Source: CAIKOD01 sp035505975 (GTDB lineage Archaea > Halobacteriota > Methanomicrobia > Methanomicrobiales > Methanospirillaceae). Taken from it: a DNA stretch of 64,000 nt. Each line of letters begins with the position of its first letter. Positions within the stretch are counted from its first letter, which is position 1. Positions 35,906 to 44,599 of this stretch are shown here, one piece after another. The stretch lies in assembly GCA_035505975.1 (NCBI GenBank), contig DATJQJ010000055.1, positions 6,622 through 70,621 of the forward strand. The letters are read 5' to 3'. The translations under genes and the position numbers were made by a program. The notes beneath the pieces are model-generated. The model worked only from the letters and a program-made list of their open reading frames with translations. It was not told the DNA's origin and searched no databases.

Positions 35906-36460
35906 TTACCTGACGATTTCGATCGCAACCTCGTTTCTCCGGAGGAACCCGGGTGTCCAAGGGGGGTTGTACCGCATCAGAAAAACTCCGCCCTTTGTCC
36001 TTATCCCCGCTTTTTCAACCGCTATGACAAGGGCGGAAGCGGCGTAGTTCACCTCATCCCGGCTGGCCCTCCCACGGAAACGAAGAACTGCGACCTCCCG
36101 CGAAGGAATGGTGACGAGCCGTACGCTGTCGTCTGAAGGTTCCGGGAGATCTGCCTCCGTCCTCCCTTCGGGCATAACGAACGACATTGAGCCGCTCACG
36201 GAGAAGACCGGAGAGGTCATTGGAATCTGCTCCGTGGTGATCACCGGAGAGGTCATCTGGATTTTCTCACCGGTGATCACAGGAGCAGTCATGGCAATCC
36301 TGTTCTTCGACCGATTGTTACCGGTGATGTACCTGAACAGATGCTGAAAACCGCTATCATCGCCGGGATCTTCTACTGAGGCAAGGACCAGCTCCGGATA
36401 CCGTCTCAGCTCAATCTCGCCAAGGGTTCCGGTTACCGTGTAGGGTGCCGATTCGGTCAT
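35906..36460 (-). CDS. SOUL-family haem-binding-like protein
   Basis: 184 residues matching SOUL/HBP proteins: the start APYTVTGTLGEIELRRYPE, GFQHLFRYITGNN and RIAMTAPVIT. The MTAPVI motif is followed by two further copies (QMTSPVITTEQ and PMTSPVFS), a local triplication. The C-terminus LMRYNPPWTPGFLRRNEVAI is typical. SOUL proteins bind haem or tetrapyrroles in eukaryotes; the function in methanogens is unknown. Confidence 0.9.
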   Translation of the reverse strand: MTESAPYTVTGTLGEIELRRYPELVLASVEDPGDDSGFQHLFRYITGNNRSKNRIAMTAPVITGEKIQMTSPVITTEQIPMTSPVFSVSGSMSFVMPEGRTEADLPEPSDDSVRLVTIPSREVAVLRFRGRASRDEVNYAASALVIAVEKAGIRTKGGVFLMRYNPPWTPGFLRRNEVAIEIVR

Positions 36461-36580
36461 TGTACCAGCTCAGGTAAGTCAATTTTCCATGAAAGATAAT
36501 GGTTCTTTCTGATCAGGAAAAACAGGGGTCCCGGGCTGCCGGACCGAAATACACAAATGATCGGTTAGTAACTGTTATTC

Positions 36581-36999
36581 ATGGCTGCAAGGCATAAACA
36601 GTTCTCCAAATTTCACATCTGTTTACTCCTGGCCCTCGTCCTTTTTGCCGTGGCGGGCAGGGCGTCTGCACACGCCTTCTCGGTGTCGGGTCCAATGAAG
36701 ATCTGGTCAATGCAACCCTAATCAGCACTCCGGAAAAATCATTTCTTATCTATACTGACCTTCATGAAAGCAGTAAAGCCAATTATTATCGGTTCCCGGT
36801 GAAGAAAGGGCAGACCCTCTGCGGTTCACTCCAGGTACCCGGACCGGATTCGATAATCCCGGATCTTGCTATCATTGGTCCCGGGATTGCACCTTCCGGG
36901 GATATTCAGTCCTATGTAAATATGCCCCCTGGCTCTACTGCAATAGTCATCCAAGGGCTGTTTCACTTCCTGATTCGGGCACGTAACGTTCTTTTGTGA
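36581..36999 (+). pseudogene. frameshifted secreted protein
   Basis: The ATG at 36581 opens a signal peptide (FHICLLLALVLFAVAGRASA) and then HAFSVSGP, after which the frame hits a stop. The continuation sits in another frame: EDLVNATLISTPEKSFLIYT, KANYYRFPVKKGQTLCGSL and GPGIAPSGDIQSYVNMPPGS, to a stop at 36999. A single frameshift near 36690 joins the two. The protein appears cut short at its C-terminus too, beside the putative attachment site at 37031. Confidence 0.7.
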
Positions 37000-37030
37000 C
37001 GATATAATTAAACCTGACAGTTGTAGGGAT

Positions 37031-37059
37031 TTGAACCACAGGAGAGAGTGCTGCTATGG
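37031..37059 (+). repeat. partial copy of the tRNA-Glu 3' end (putative attR)
   Basis: TTGAACCAC, then 8 variable bases, then GTGCTGCTATGG. The same two blocks, with 9 bases between them, occur at 39537-39566, where the second block is the 3' end of the tRNA-Glu gene. Direct repeats of a tRNA 3' end are the signature of tyrosine-recombinase integration. Here they bracket about 2.5 kb with the multicopper oxidase. Confidence 0.5.
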
Positions 37060-37282
37060 ATATTTACTTGTACTCCACAGTTGGGATATCTGCTCGCCAT
37101 GTTCGATATCTCTTACCGCCGGGTGTGTTAATCCCCACTCTGAAATGAACATTCGTCTCTGTCGAATAATACTCCCGACAAATGCAATTTCCCGAATTCT
37201 GTTTGCTTCTTTCGGTTCTGCTACATTTCTTCCCATCTTTCAAAAATTCAGATGATAAGGTTTATTTGTATGCATCAAAATT

Positions 37283-39409
37283 ATGAAAGACGGGTATAAA
37301 ATGGGCAAATGTTTGATGATATTCTTGATTGTGATCCTTTGTTTTGGAGCGGTTATATTAAGTGGCTGCACTCGAACAGAAACCTTGCCTCAGGCAACCT
37401 CAACAATGGAGACTCTAGCAGCAACGTTTACTCCTGCCCCTGTTGTTGTAAGTGCCACACCGACCGAGAGAATAATTGAAACCCCGGTTCCAGGCCGGTC
37501 CACACGGACACTGACTCCTATCCCAAGTGTCGTGAACACTACACAAACTTCAGCACCAGCGACAACACCTCAACCCTCTCTGGTCTCAACAAAGAATCCC
37601 TATGAAGACGATTCTTCAGAGGGGGCGATTTTACCAATTGAACCGGGCTTATTAGACCCTGTTACGATTCCGAAATGGGTGAACCAGATCAACGGGCCCC
37701 CGCCCATCTATGTGGCATCCTCGTCCAACAGCTATGTCGTGAACATGACGCGGTTCGAGCAGCAGGTTCTCCCTGCCCCAATGCCAAAAACGATGGTATG
37801 GGGATACGGAGGACTGGTTAAGGACGCCGTTACGGGAGCATTTTTAGGGTTTGTGCGGAATTCCCCGGGCCCGACATTCGAGGTCACAAATGGAAGCTCG
37901 ATCGAGGTGACCTGGGAAAATGAGATTACGGGGAGCAGTATGTTCGCTGTCGATCCGACGATTCATTGGGCGAATCCCAATAACATGACAACGCCAACTC
38001 CTTCGTTTAAGATGTTCCCCCCGGGTTATCTTCTGGCCCAGTCTCCGGTACCTCTTGTGACGCACGTTCATGGTCTTGAAGTCCAGTCCACATCGGATGG
38101 AGGTCCAGATGAATGGTTCACGACAACCGGAATTCATGGTCCTGACTATTTTACCAGCAGGCCAACGCTCCCTAATGCTGCTGTCTATGAATATCCGAAT
38201 GAGCAACCGCCGGCAACTCTATGGTATCATGACCATGCCCTTGGGGTCACTAGAATAAATGTGATGTCAGGACTCGCCGGGTTTTACCTTATCCGAGATT
38301 CAAGGGATCCACTTACAGGAAAACTGCCGAGTGGAAAGTATGAAGTTCCATTAGCTATTCAGGACAGGTCATTTTTTAAGAACGGCTCATTCTATTTCCC
38401 CGACAATGGAGACAACCAGAGTGCACATCCATACTGGCTGCCCGAGTTCTTTGGTAACACGATCATGGTGAATGGTAAAGTCTGGCCCAACATGAATGTA
38501 GATCGTGGACAATACCGGTTCCGTTTGCTTGATGGCTCAAACGCTCGGTTTTACACATTGACTTTCTCAAACGGCATGTCCTTCACCCAGATCGGCACAG
38601 ACGGGGGATATCTCAAATCCCCTGTGTCAATGAGACAAATTACCCTGGCCCCGGGTGAACGTGCTGACATTCTCGTTGATTTTTCTAATGTAACTCCCGG
38701 GACCAGAGTCCGTATCCTCAATTCTGCTGTTGCGCCTTCCCCGGGAGGAGACCCGCCTGACCCGGACACAACCGGACAGATAATGCAGTTCAGCGTCACG
38801 AATACCACCGGTTTCAAACCGGAGGTGCTGCCGGCCTCCCTGAATCCGACACTTCTCGGGACATTCCCGAACCTGCCGGTACCGGATAAAACCCGGATCC
38901 TTACTCTCTATGAAATAGAGGGCAGCGATGAGAACCCTCTTATGGTTACTCTTGATGGTCAGATGTGGGATAACCCGATAAGCGAGCTGCCGAAGCAGGG
39001 GACAACGGAGGACTGGGATATTGTAGATACAACCATGGACAACCACCCGATCCATCTTCACCTCGTGCAGTTCCAACTGGTAAGTCGACAACCCTTTGAT
39101 ATCGTGAATTACACCAGTGATTGGATTAAACTAAACGGTCAACCCCCTCTGATGCACCCAACAATTTCCCTTGATCCGTCACAATATATCACCGGACCGA
39201 AATCCGGGCCACAACCGAACGAGATGGGCTGGAAGGATACGATCCAGATGAGGACTGGCGAAATAACCATCATACGGGCACGTTGGGCTCGCCAGGATGG
39301 TCTGCAATATGGGTTCGACCCCACTCTTGGACCCGGATATGTATGGCACTGCCATATTCTTGACCATGAAGATAATGAAATGATGAGGCCGTACAAGGTC
39401 ATTTCATAA
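37283..39409 (+). CDS. multicopper oxidase, CotA/bilirubin-oxidase-like lipoprotein
   Basis: 708 residues. An N-terminal hydrophobic run ends in the lipobox LSGC (Cys29); ATG 37301 is an alternative start. A Thr/Pro-rich linker (about 32-115) follows. All copper ligands are present: H261-x-H263, H316-D-H318 (WYHDHALG), H588-PI-H591-L-H593, and H689-C690-H691...H695....M700 (WHCHILDHEDNEM), so type 1 and trinuclear sites look intact. Such enzymes couple one-electron oxidation of phenols or metals to reduction of O2 to water. An exported MCO in a strict anaerobe suggests oxygen or metal (Mn, Cu) defence. It lies between tRNA-Glu repeats, with looser codon use than neighbours, so it was probably acquired. 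Confidence 0.95.
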   Translation: MKDGYKMGKCLMIFLIVILCFGAVILSGCTRTETLPQATSTMETLAATFTPAPVVVSATPTERIIETPVPGRSTRTLTPIPSVVNTTQTSAPATTPQPSLVSTKNPYEDDSSEGAILPIEPGLLDPVTIPKWVNQINGPPPIYVASSSNSYVVNMTRFEQQVLPAPMPKTMVWGYGGLVKDAVTGAFLGFVRNSPGPTFEVTNGSSIEVTWENEITGSSMFAVDPTIHWANPNNMTTPTPSFKMFPPGYLLAQSPVPLVTHVHGLEVQSTSDGGPDEWFTTTGIHGPDYFTSRPTLPNAAVYEYPNEQPPATLWYHDHALGVTRINVMSGLAGFYLIRDSRDPLTGKLPSGKYEVPLAIQDRSFFKNGSFYFPDNGDNQSAHPYWLPEFFGNTIMVNGKVWPNMNVDRGQYRFRLLDGSNARFYTLTFSNGMSFTQIGTDGGYLKSPVSMRQITLAPGERADILVDFSNVTPGTRVRILNSAVAPSPGGDPPDPDTTGQIMQFSVTNTTGFKPEVLPASLNPTLLGTFPNLPVPDKTRILTLYEIEGSDENPLMVTLDGQMWDNPISELPKQGTTEDWDIVDTTMDNHPIHLHLVQFQLVSRQPFDIVNYTSDWIKLNGQPPLMHPTISLDPSQYITGPKSGPQPNEMGWKDTIQMRTGEITIIRARWARQDGLQYGFDPTLGPGYVWHCHILDHEDNEMMRPYKVIS

Positions 39410-39425
39410 CGAAATTGATGCTGAC

Positions 39426-39447
39426 GTTGTTGATTTTCATCAACAAC
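39426..39447 (+). terminator. hairpin after the multicopper oxidase gene
   Basis: A perfect 8-bp stem GTTGTTGA/TCAACAAC with a 6-nt T-rich loop, 17 bp after the stop codon. No long U-run follows, so it may act as an mRNA 3'-end stabiliser or terminator. Confidence 0.5.
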
Positions 39448-39536
39448 ACAACATTGTTGGATCTGTCATAGTTATTGACGCTATTTATTTCCGTTAAAGA
39501 AATGTGTCCACAAAGAAAACTAAAACGGTAAAAGAA

Positions 39537-39566
39537 TTGAACCACGAGTGAAGAGTGCTGCTATGG
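39537..39566 (+). repeat. tRNA-Glu-side copy of the direct repeat (putative attL)
   Basis: Carries the same TTGAACCAC and GTGCTGCTATGG blocks as 37031-37059. Positions 39556-39566 are the last 11 bases of tRNA-Glu on the minus strand, so integration here would leave the tRNA intact. Confidence 0.5.
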
Positions 39567-39630
39567 GGATTCGAACCCCAGTCGCGAGCGTGAGAGGCTC
39601 GCATGATTGGCCGGACTACACTATAGCAGC
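39556..39630 (-). tRNA. tRNA-Glu (anticodon CTC)
   Basis: 75 nt, no encoded CCA, no intron. Acceptor stem GCTGCTA/TAGCAGC with discriminator A; D-arm GTGTAGTCCGGCCAATCAT, the standard archaeal tRNA-Glu form; anticodon stem CGAGC/GCTCG around CTCTCAC (CTC); T-arm TGGGG/CCCCA with TTCGAAT. It reads GAG codons. Confidence 0.96.
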
Positions 39631-39803
39631 ATGCAGGAATAACTGCTCAAATAAGTGGGTAGTCGTGTTACTTAAACGTGTTGATATACCGGCCTTGACC
39701 CCGGACAATTGCAGGAATGGAGAATAATCGTTGTATCTCTTCAGAATGGCCTTCATTTCTGACCCACAACTATATGTGAGATATCCTGCCAATACTAGAA
39801 AGA

Positions 39804-40916
39804 ATGAGTGGCCTGGAAGATCAGATTAAAGAGCTTGAGGACGAGCTCCAGAAGACTCCCTATAATAAGGCCACATCGAAACACATCGGCCGGATAAAGG
39901 CAAAGATCGCCCGGTTGCGTGACGAAGCCGTCAACAGGGCGATGAAGTCCGGCGGCGGCGGAGAAGGCTATTCTGTCAAAAAGTCGGGCGATGCAACCGT
40001 TGTTCTCGTCGGGTTCCCGTCGACCGGTAAAAGTACCCTCTTAAACAAGCTGACCGGGACTGAGAGTGAAGTCGCCGCTTACGAATTTACGACATTGACG
40101 GTCGTCCCGGGTGCGATGGAATACAAGGGGGCGAAAATCCAGATCCTCGATATCCCGGGACTGATCGCCGGGGCGGCGATGGGAAAAGGCAGAGGTAAGG
40201 AAGTTATCGGGGTCGTCCGCAGTGCCGATATGATCGTGATCCTCGTCGACGTCTTCAACCAGGGCCATGTCGACGTCCTCATGAAGGAACTCTATGACGC
40301 AGGGATCAGGATAAACCGGCCGAAGCCCGATATCACCATCAAGAAGACATCACACGGCGGGATCAGGGTCCACAGGGTCGGGACCCTCGAACTCGATATC
40401 GACGAGATCAGGGCGATCCTTTCCGAACAGAAGATCATGAACGCCGACATCCTCATCAGGGGAGGAGCGACCCAGGAGGACCTGATCGATGCGATGCTTG
40501 GGAGCAGGATGTACATCCCGGCATTCATCGCCGTCAACAAGGTCGACCTGATCGATGTCGAACAGGTAACGGCCATCGAGGAAGACCTTACATCCCGGTT
40601 CGAAATGCCTCCCGTAATGATTTCGGCACATACCGGGTACCATATGGAAGAAATAAAGGAAGAGATATACCAGAGGCTCGGCTTTATCCGGGTATTCCTC
40701 CGTCCCCAGGGTGAGGAAGCCGACCTCGAGGAACCGCTGATCGTAAGAAAAGGGAGCACTGTTGAGGACGTCTGCAGGAAACTGCACCGGGACTTTGTCG
40801 ACCGGTTCAGGTATGCCCGTGTCTGGGGAGACTATGTAAAACATCCCGGGCAACGCATCGGGCTTCCCTATAAAATCCATGACGGCGACCTGCTCTCGAT
40901 CATCATCGAACACTGA
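39804..40916 (+). CDS. DRG/Obg-family GTPase
   Basis: 370 residues. A helical N-terminus precedes the GTPase domain: G1 GFPSTGKST, switch AYEFTTLTVVPG, G3 DIPGLIAGAAMGKGRG and G4 NKVDLI. An inserted S5D2-like region lies within it (about 170-240), and a C-terminal TGS domain (about 290-370) contains LIVRKGSTVEDVCRKLH. This is the archaeal/eukaryotic DRG (Rbg) plan, implicated in translation and ribosome association. The ATG at 39804 is followed by SGLEDQIKELEDEL, the usual start. Confidence 0.95.
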   Translation: MSGLEDQIKELEDELQKTPYNKATSKHIGRIKAKIARLRDEAVNRAMKSGGGGEGYSVKKSGDATVVLVGFPSTGKSTLLNKLTGTESEVAAYEFTTLTVVPGAMEYKGAKIQILDIPGLIAGAAMGKGRGKEVIGVVRSADMIVILVDVFNQGHVDVLMKELYDAGIRINRPKPDITIKKTSHGGIRVHRVGTLELDIDEIRAILSEQKIMNADILIRGGATQEDLIDAMLGSRMYIPAFIAVNKVDLIDVEQVTAIEEDLTSRFEMPPVMISAHTGYHMEEIKEEIYQRLGFIRVFLRPQGEEADLEEPLIVRKGSTVEDVCRKLHRDFVDRFRYARVWGDYVKHPGQRIGLPYKIHDGDLLSIIIEH

Positions 40917-41321
40917 CAATTCTTACTGTTCTGGAGTCTTTCTAATCTCTGCTAGAAGTCCGTTTATCCAGCCCTTTTCCTATTCGACAGGGATAAGAAA
41001 AAATCCCCGGACGGGACACGAGTCCTGTGTCTTCTTATTCATCGATATCAACGATGAAAAAGGTCCTGATTAGGCTTCGATTGAATTTCTTTAACGGATG
41101 TTTCTTTTATTAACCGATCTCATCCATCTCTTGCGATCTCATAAAAATTTACAATCTGACGTCCCGGGGCTCCGTCCCCGCCGCTCTGGTGCCCCTGGTT
41201 GGGATAGGGACTGCAGAGGAATCGATAAATCTGATTCCTGGACCTTAATTTTGCTAAATTCAAAAATGACGTGTTCTGCCAGTTTTTTCCACCCTATTTT
41301 TTAAAATTGCGAGTACCTGAA
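40917..41321 (+). other. gene-free stretch between convergent genes
   Basis: About 400 bp where the DRG and trm1 genes converge. No plausible ORF. A small GC-rich hairpin CGGGG/CCCCG lies at 41165-41180 in otherwise AT-rich DNA; its role is unknown. Confidence 0.45.
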
Positions 41322-42440
41322 TTAATCCCCGCGGATAATCGAGAGAATCAGGGGGAGAGGGGCCGTCGTTTTTATCCCTGTCCCAAGGTAATGACACCTG
41401 GTGGCAGGATATCCCCGGGCATGCAGCGATGAAAGGAGGTGTCCGAGCGGGACCGGAGAACAGTGTTCCTGTTTTGCCAGTTGATGGTAATCATAGCACC
41501 ATGGGACCGGTAATTCCTCCCTGCACAGGACGATAATCTTTTCAAGTTCCACGGAAGCCGTAAGATGCATGGACGGCAGACAACTCAACATGGCGTCGAG
41601 AATTTCACAAGACTGCAGTCCGCCGGTCCAGAGCGGACCGACCGGGATCAGCGTGGCACCACAGTGTTCACACCGGTGCCCTTCCAGGACTAAACCCCGT
41701 ACTTCTTTCCTGAAGGCACAGTCCGGGCACTGCATAATGTAGCCGATCTCGCCGATTGTCCTGTCTGCTGCCCTGGCGCCTCTTGTGAGACGGAGGTGCA
41801 GCCTGATGAAATGCTCATGGCTGAAGCAGAAGAGGGGTACGATCCCCCTATCGTATTTTACCGTCTCCCTTGCCACGAAACCAAGCAGGGTTCTGAGGCC
41901 GACCTCGGCATGGTACTCGGTATTGAGGGGATTCGAGAAATATCGTCGTATTCCGGCCTTCTTGTGCGCTCCGCACAGAGGGGCCGTATCGGTGGCGGTA
42001 ACAAAAAGGAATCTCCTGGTGGCCCTGACCGCCGAATCGATAAAAGGGGCGGGAGTCCCGAACGGGTCGATATCCACGGCATCGAACCGTTTTCCCGAAA
42101 GCAGGACGTTAGCATCTTCGCAGCTGACGTGGACATTCCCAAGACCCAGCGCCTGTACATTGGTCTGGATCATGGAAACCGCCCGGGGATTGCGGTCGTT
42201 TATGGTCGTCTCTATGTCGCACTCGTTTGCAACCCTGAGGCCACGGATCCCGGTAGCACCCATCGCATCGACATAATCCGAAGGCCTGGCGACCGAGAGG
42301 AGGAGGACTGTTGCGTCCCGGTTGATCGCCATGCGCCTGTTATAGAATATCTGGGCAGTACCGGGCGGAAACGCAGAATTCTCGTCCTGTTCCGGGATTA
42401 AAATCTGCGTACTCCCTTCTACGGCCTCTTTTAATTCCAT
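41322..42440 (-). CDS. trm1: tRNA (guanine(26)-N2)-dimethyltransferase
   Basis: 372 residues. Trm1 methylates G26 at the D-arm/anticodon-arm junction of tRNAs using SAM. Seen: the N-terminal NRRMAINRDATVLLLS, the SAM motif DAMGATGIRGLR, the catalytic DIDPFGTPAPFIDSA, and a C-terminal zinc-binding pair CPDC..CEHCG. Length is typical of archaeal Trm1. It sits head-to-head with the tRNA-Arg gene, 62 bp away. Confidence 0.95.
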   Translation of the reverse strand: MELKEAVEGSTQILIPEQDENSAFPPGTAQIFYNRRMAINRDATVLLLSVARPSDYVDAMGATGIRGLRVANECDIETTINDRNPRAVSMIQTNVQALGLGNVHVSCEDANVLLSGKRFDAVDIDPFGTPAPFIDSAVRATRRFLFVTATDTAPLCGAHKKAGIRRYFSNPLNTEYHAEVGLRTLLGFVARETVKYDRGIVPLFCFSHEHFIRLHLRLTRGARAADRTIGEIGYIMQCPDCAFRKEVRGLVLEGHRCEHCGATLIPVGPLWTGGLQSCEILDAMLSCLPSMHLTASVELEKIIVLCREELPVPWCYDYHQLAKQEHCSPVPLGHLLSSLHARGYPATRCHYLGTGIKTTAPLPLILSIIRGD

Positions 42441-42502
42441 AGACCTTAATATCTGGCGTTTCGTTAACCTTATACCTATCCTTTGTCAATTGATATAGGC
42501 CG

Positions 42503-42577
42503 GGGCGTGTGGCTTAGCCCGGACATAGCGTCAGCCTCCTAAGCTGAATGCCGGGGGTTCAAATCCCCCCACGCCCG
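42503..42577 (+). tRNA. tRNA-Arg (anticodon CCT)
   Basis: 75 nt. Acceptor stem GGGCGTG/CACGCCC with discriminator G; D-arm GGCTTAGCCCGGACATAGC; anticodon stem TCAGC/GCTGA around CTCCTAA (CCT); T-arm GGGGG/CCCCC with TTCAAAT. No encoded CCA and no intron. It is followed by a T-rich tract consistent with termination. Confidence 0.96.
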
Positions 42578-42627
42578 TTTTTCGTTGCGTAACCGTTCAT
42601 GTCAGATCAGTATTGTCAGGTCCCTGG

Positions 42628-43482
42628 ATGTCACTTTTAGGATTTTACCGGATCATGCGTCCTGCCAATTCGGTGGTTGCAGGACTCGCAGCAGCCCTTG
42701 CCTACCTCATTGCCACCGGCAGTCTCGTCCCCGGCGTGATTATCCCGGTCATCGTTGTAATTCTTGTCACCGGTGCAGGCAATACCATAAACGATTATTT
42801 CGACCTTCCGATCGACCGGATCAACAGGCCCGGGCGACCGCTTCCTTCCGGACAAATAACGCCTGGCCAGGCATTCTGGTTTTCAGCCCTGTTATTTATC
42901 GCCGGGATCGGCATCAGCTTGTTAACCACGCCCATCTGTATTTTTTTTGCTATGGTCAACTCCGTGCTCCTTGTTATGTACGCCGCGAAATTAAAAACCA
43001 CCCCGTTTATGGGTAATGTAGCCGTGGCCTACCTTTCGGGCAGTATATTCCTGTTCGGGGGAGGATTTGCAGGGCTGGCCGGGCTTTTCAATAATATCGT
43101 GATCGCCGTGATGACCTTCCTTGCCATGGTTGCCCGCGAGATCTTGAAGGATGCCGAAGACGTCCCAGGCGACCTGATTAAAGGTGCAAAAACACTTCCT
43201 ATTATCTATGGCACGCGGAAGGCGACAATAATCGCCCTTATTTTCTCTTTTGGAGCCGTCGCAATCAGTTTTTATCCATATTACCGGTGGGGGACCTGGT
43301 ACCTGACAGGGATCGTCCCGGTAGACCTGATCATCCTCTACGGGGCTGTCCGCTCTGCCAGATGTCGCGAACCAGAATGCATCGCCCGTAGCCGGGCGAC
43401 CGATATCATCAAGTACGGCATGTTTGCCTCACTAATCGTGTTCATGATGAGTGCGATATTTCTCACGGTCCCGGGTATCTGA
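42628..43482 (+). CDS. digeranylgeranylglyceryl phosphate synthase (UbiA family)
   Basis: 284 residues from the ATG at 42628; a TTG at 42613 could add five. About eight membrane helices. The two Asp-rich prenyl-diphosphate motifs are NTINDYFDLPIDRINRPGRPLPSG and REILKDAEDVPGD. This membrane enzyme adds the second geranylgeranyl chain to geranylgeranylglyceryl phosphate, making the archaeal diether lipid core. UbiA relatives that prenylate quinones are unlikely in a methanogen. Confidence 0.93.
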   Translation: MSLLGFYRIMRPANSVVAGLAAALAYLIATGSLVPGVIIPVIVVILVTGAGNTINDYFDLPIDRINRPGRPLPSGQITPGQAFWFSALLFIAGIGISLLTTPICIFFAMVNSVLLVMYAAKLKTTPFMGNVAVAYLSGSIFLFGGGFAGLAGLFNNIVIAVMTFLAMVAREILKDAEDVPGDLIKGAKTLPIIYGTRKATIIALIFSFGAVAISFYPYYRWGTWYLTGIVPVDLIILYGAVRSARCREPECIARSRATDIIKYGMFASLIVFMMSAIFLTVPGI

Positions 43483-43853
43483 TTCGTTATTCTGGAAGAG
43501 TATAGCATCAATTCAGCCGCTGAAATCCGGATGCAGCACCCAGCGTTCCAGTAGGTTGATCCCCTTTTTATCACCTATATCGCGAAAATAAATCTGTCTC
43601 TGCAGCCGTATCATTATCAGCATTTCCGGACCGCCGCAAGGGCGCTCCCCGGGGCGGCGGAGTCGATCGCAATACAGGACGGGATGCCGTTCACTCATTT
43701 ATTTATCAGGGCACGATAACGGAATTATTTCCAATCCTTCACCGCAATTTTACGAAACGTTGGTAAATAATGCCCAAACCTTAAGATGAATCTGACAGGC
43801 ATGGGAAAAGATCAGCTCCTGGTGCCGTGTTCAGCCCCTTAACAGATGGTATC
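43483..43853 (-). other. gene-free stretch with a possible frameshifted small ORF
   Basis: On the minus strand, 43698-43513, two frames are protein-like in succession: NGIPSCIAIDSAAPGSALAA in one, then RQIYFRDIGDKKGINLLERW to a stop at 43513 in the other. They could be halves of a small broken gene. No family is recognised. The rest of the interval is empty. Confidence 0.3.
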
Positions 43854-44594
43854 CTAGAGTCGGTCTGCCGTGTGGATCCAGGGAGAATCTTTGAGCTCTT
43901 CTGAAACCATTTCCGGGTCGATACCGAGCATGGCGACACCAAAGACATCTTCCCAGTTGACCGCCGTTTCCACGCATCCTTCCTTGAGCGTAACAACGCC
44001 GATGGCGACGAGTCCCATTTTATCTGCCATATCGATCCCTTCTTTTACCTCGGAAAGGCACCCGATGCCAATGATTGCTTTCGGGTGGTATTTCTTTACC
44101 ATTCTTTTGATAAAAGACGAACCCGGGACGATAAACAACCGGTAGCCGAGCAGTTCAAGGGTTTTCAGTGCGCCAGCCACCGTGCACTGCCCGCACCTGA
44201 CGCAGCGCAGGCCCTCGGGAGTGAGATCTGCCGGACATGTCGCAGACCTCAGGCATTGGGGTAGAAACACTGCACGGTCCTGGACGGGAATCGCTTCAAA
44301 GACCTTGAGGCTCAGGGAATTGTGGAGCTGGATAAAAAATGCCTGCATCTCCCGGTCTTCAAGACCGAAGAGGCGGAATATTGCCTTCGAAAGCCCCTCG
44401 ACGGCAGTAAAACCTGCCTTGAGAAATCCGGGAAACACCATCCGCCCGCGCCGGATCGAATACAATGATATGGTGACAAGTAGCACCGCCAGCAGGAATA
44501 AACTGGCAAGGACCAGGATCGTGATCTCCCCGATAACGAAAACGACGCTGTTCAAAAGGGTATAATCATAGCCCAAAAAATCCACCACAACCAT
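43854..44594 (-). CDS. DUF116 membrane protein
   Basis: 246 residues: two N-terminal membrane helices (about 12-48), then a cytoplasmic domain with the DUF116 signature LPQCLRSATCPADL..GLRCVRCGQC, a cysteine cluster that could hold an iron-sulfur centre or zinc. The later KAIIGIGCLSEVKEG and LKEGCVET add two more conserved Cys. The family is common in methanogens and other anaerobes; function unknown. Last gene of a tight four-gene operon, 5 nt after the mtnA-like gene. Confidence 0.88.
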   Translation of the reverse strand: MVVVDFLGYDYTLLNSVVFVIGEITILVLASLFLLAVLLVTISLYSIRRGRMVFPGFLKAGFTAVEGLSKAIFRLFGLEDREMQAFFIQLHNSLSLKVFEAIPVQDRAVFLPQCLRSATCPADLTPEGLRCVRCGQCTVAGALKTLELLGYRLFIVPGSSFIKRMVKKYHPKAIIGIGCLSEVKEGIDMADKMGLVAIGVVTLKEGCVETAVNWEDVFGVAMLGIDPEMVSEELKDSPWIHTADRL

Positions 44595-44599
44595 TTCCG

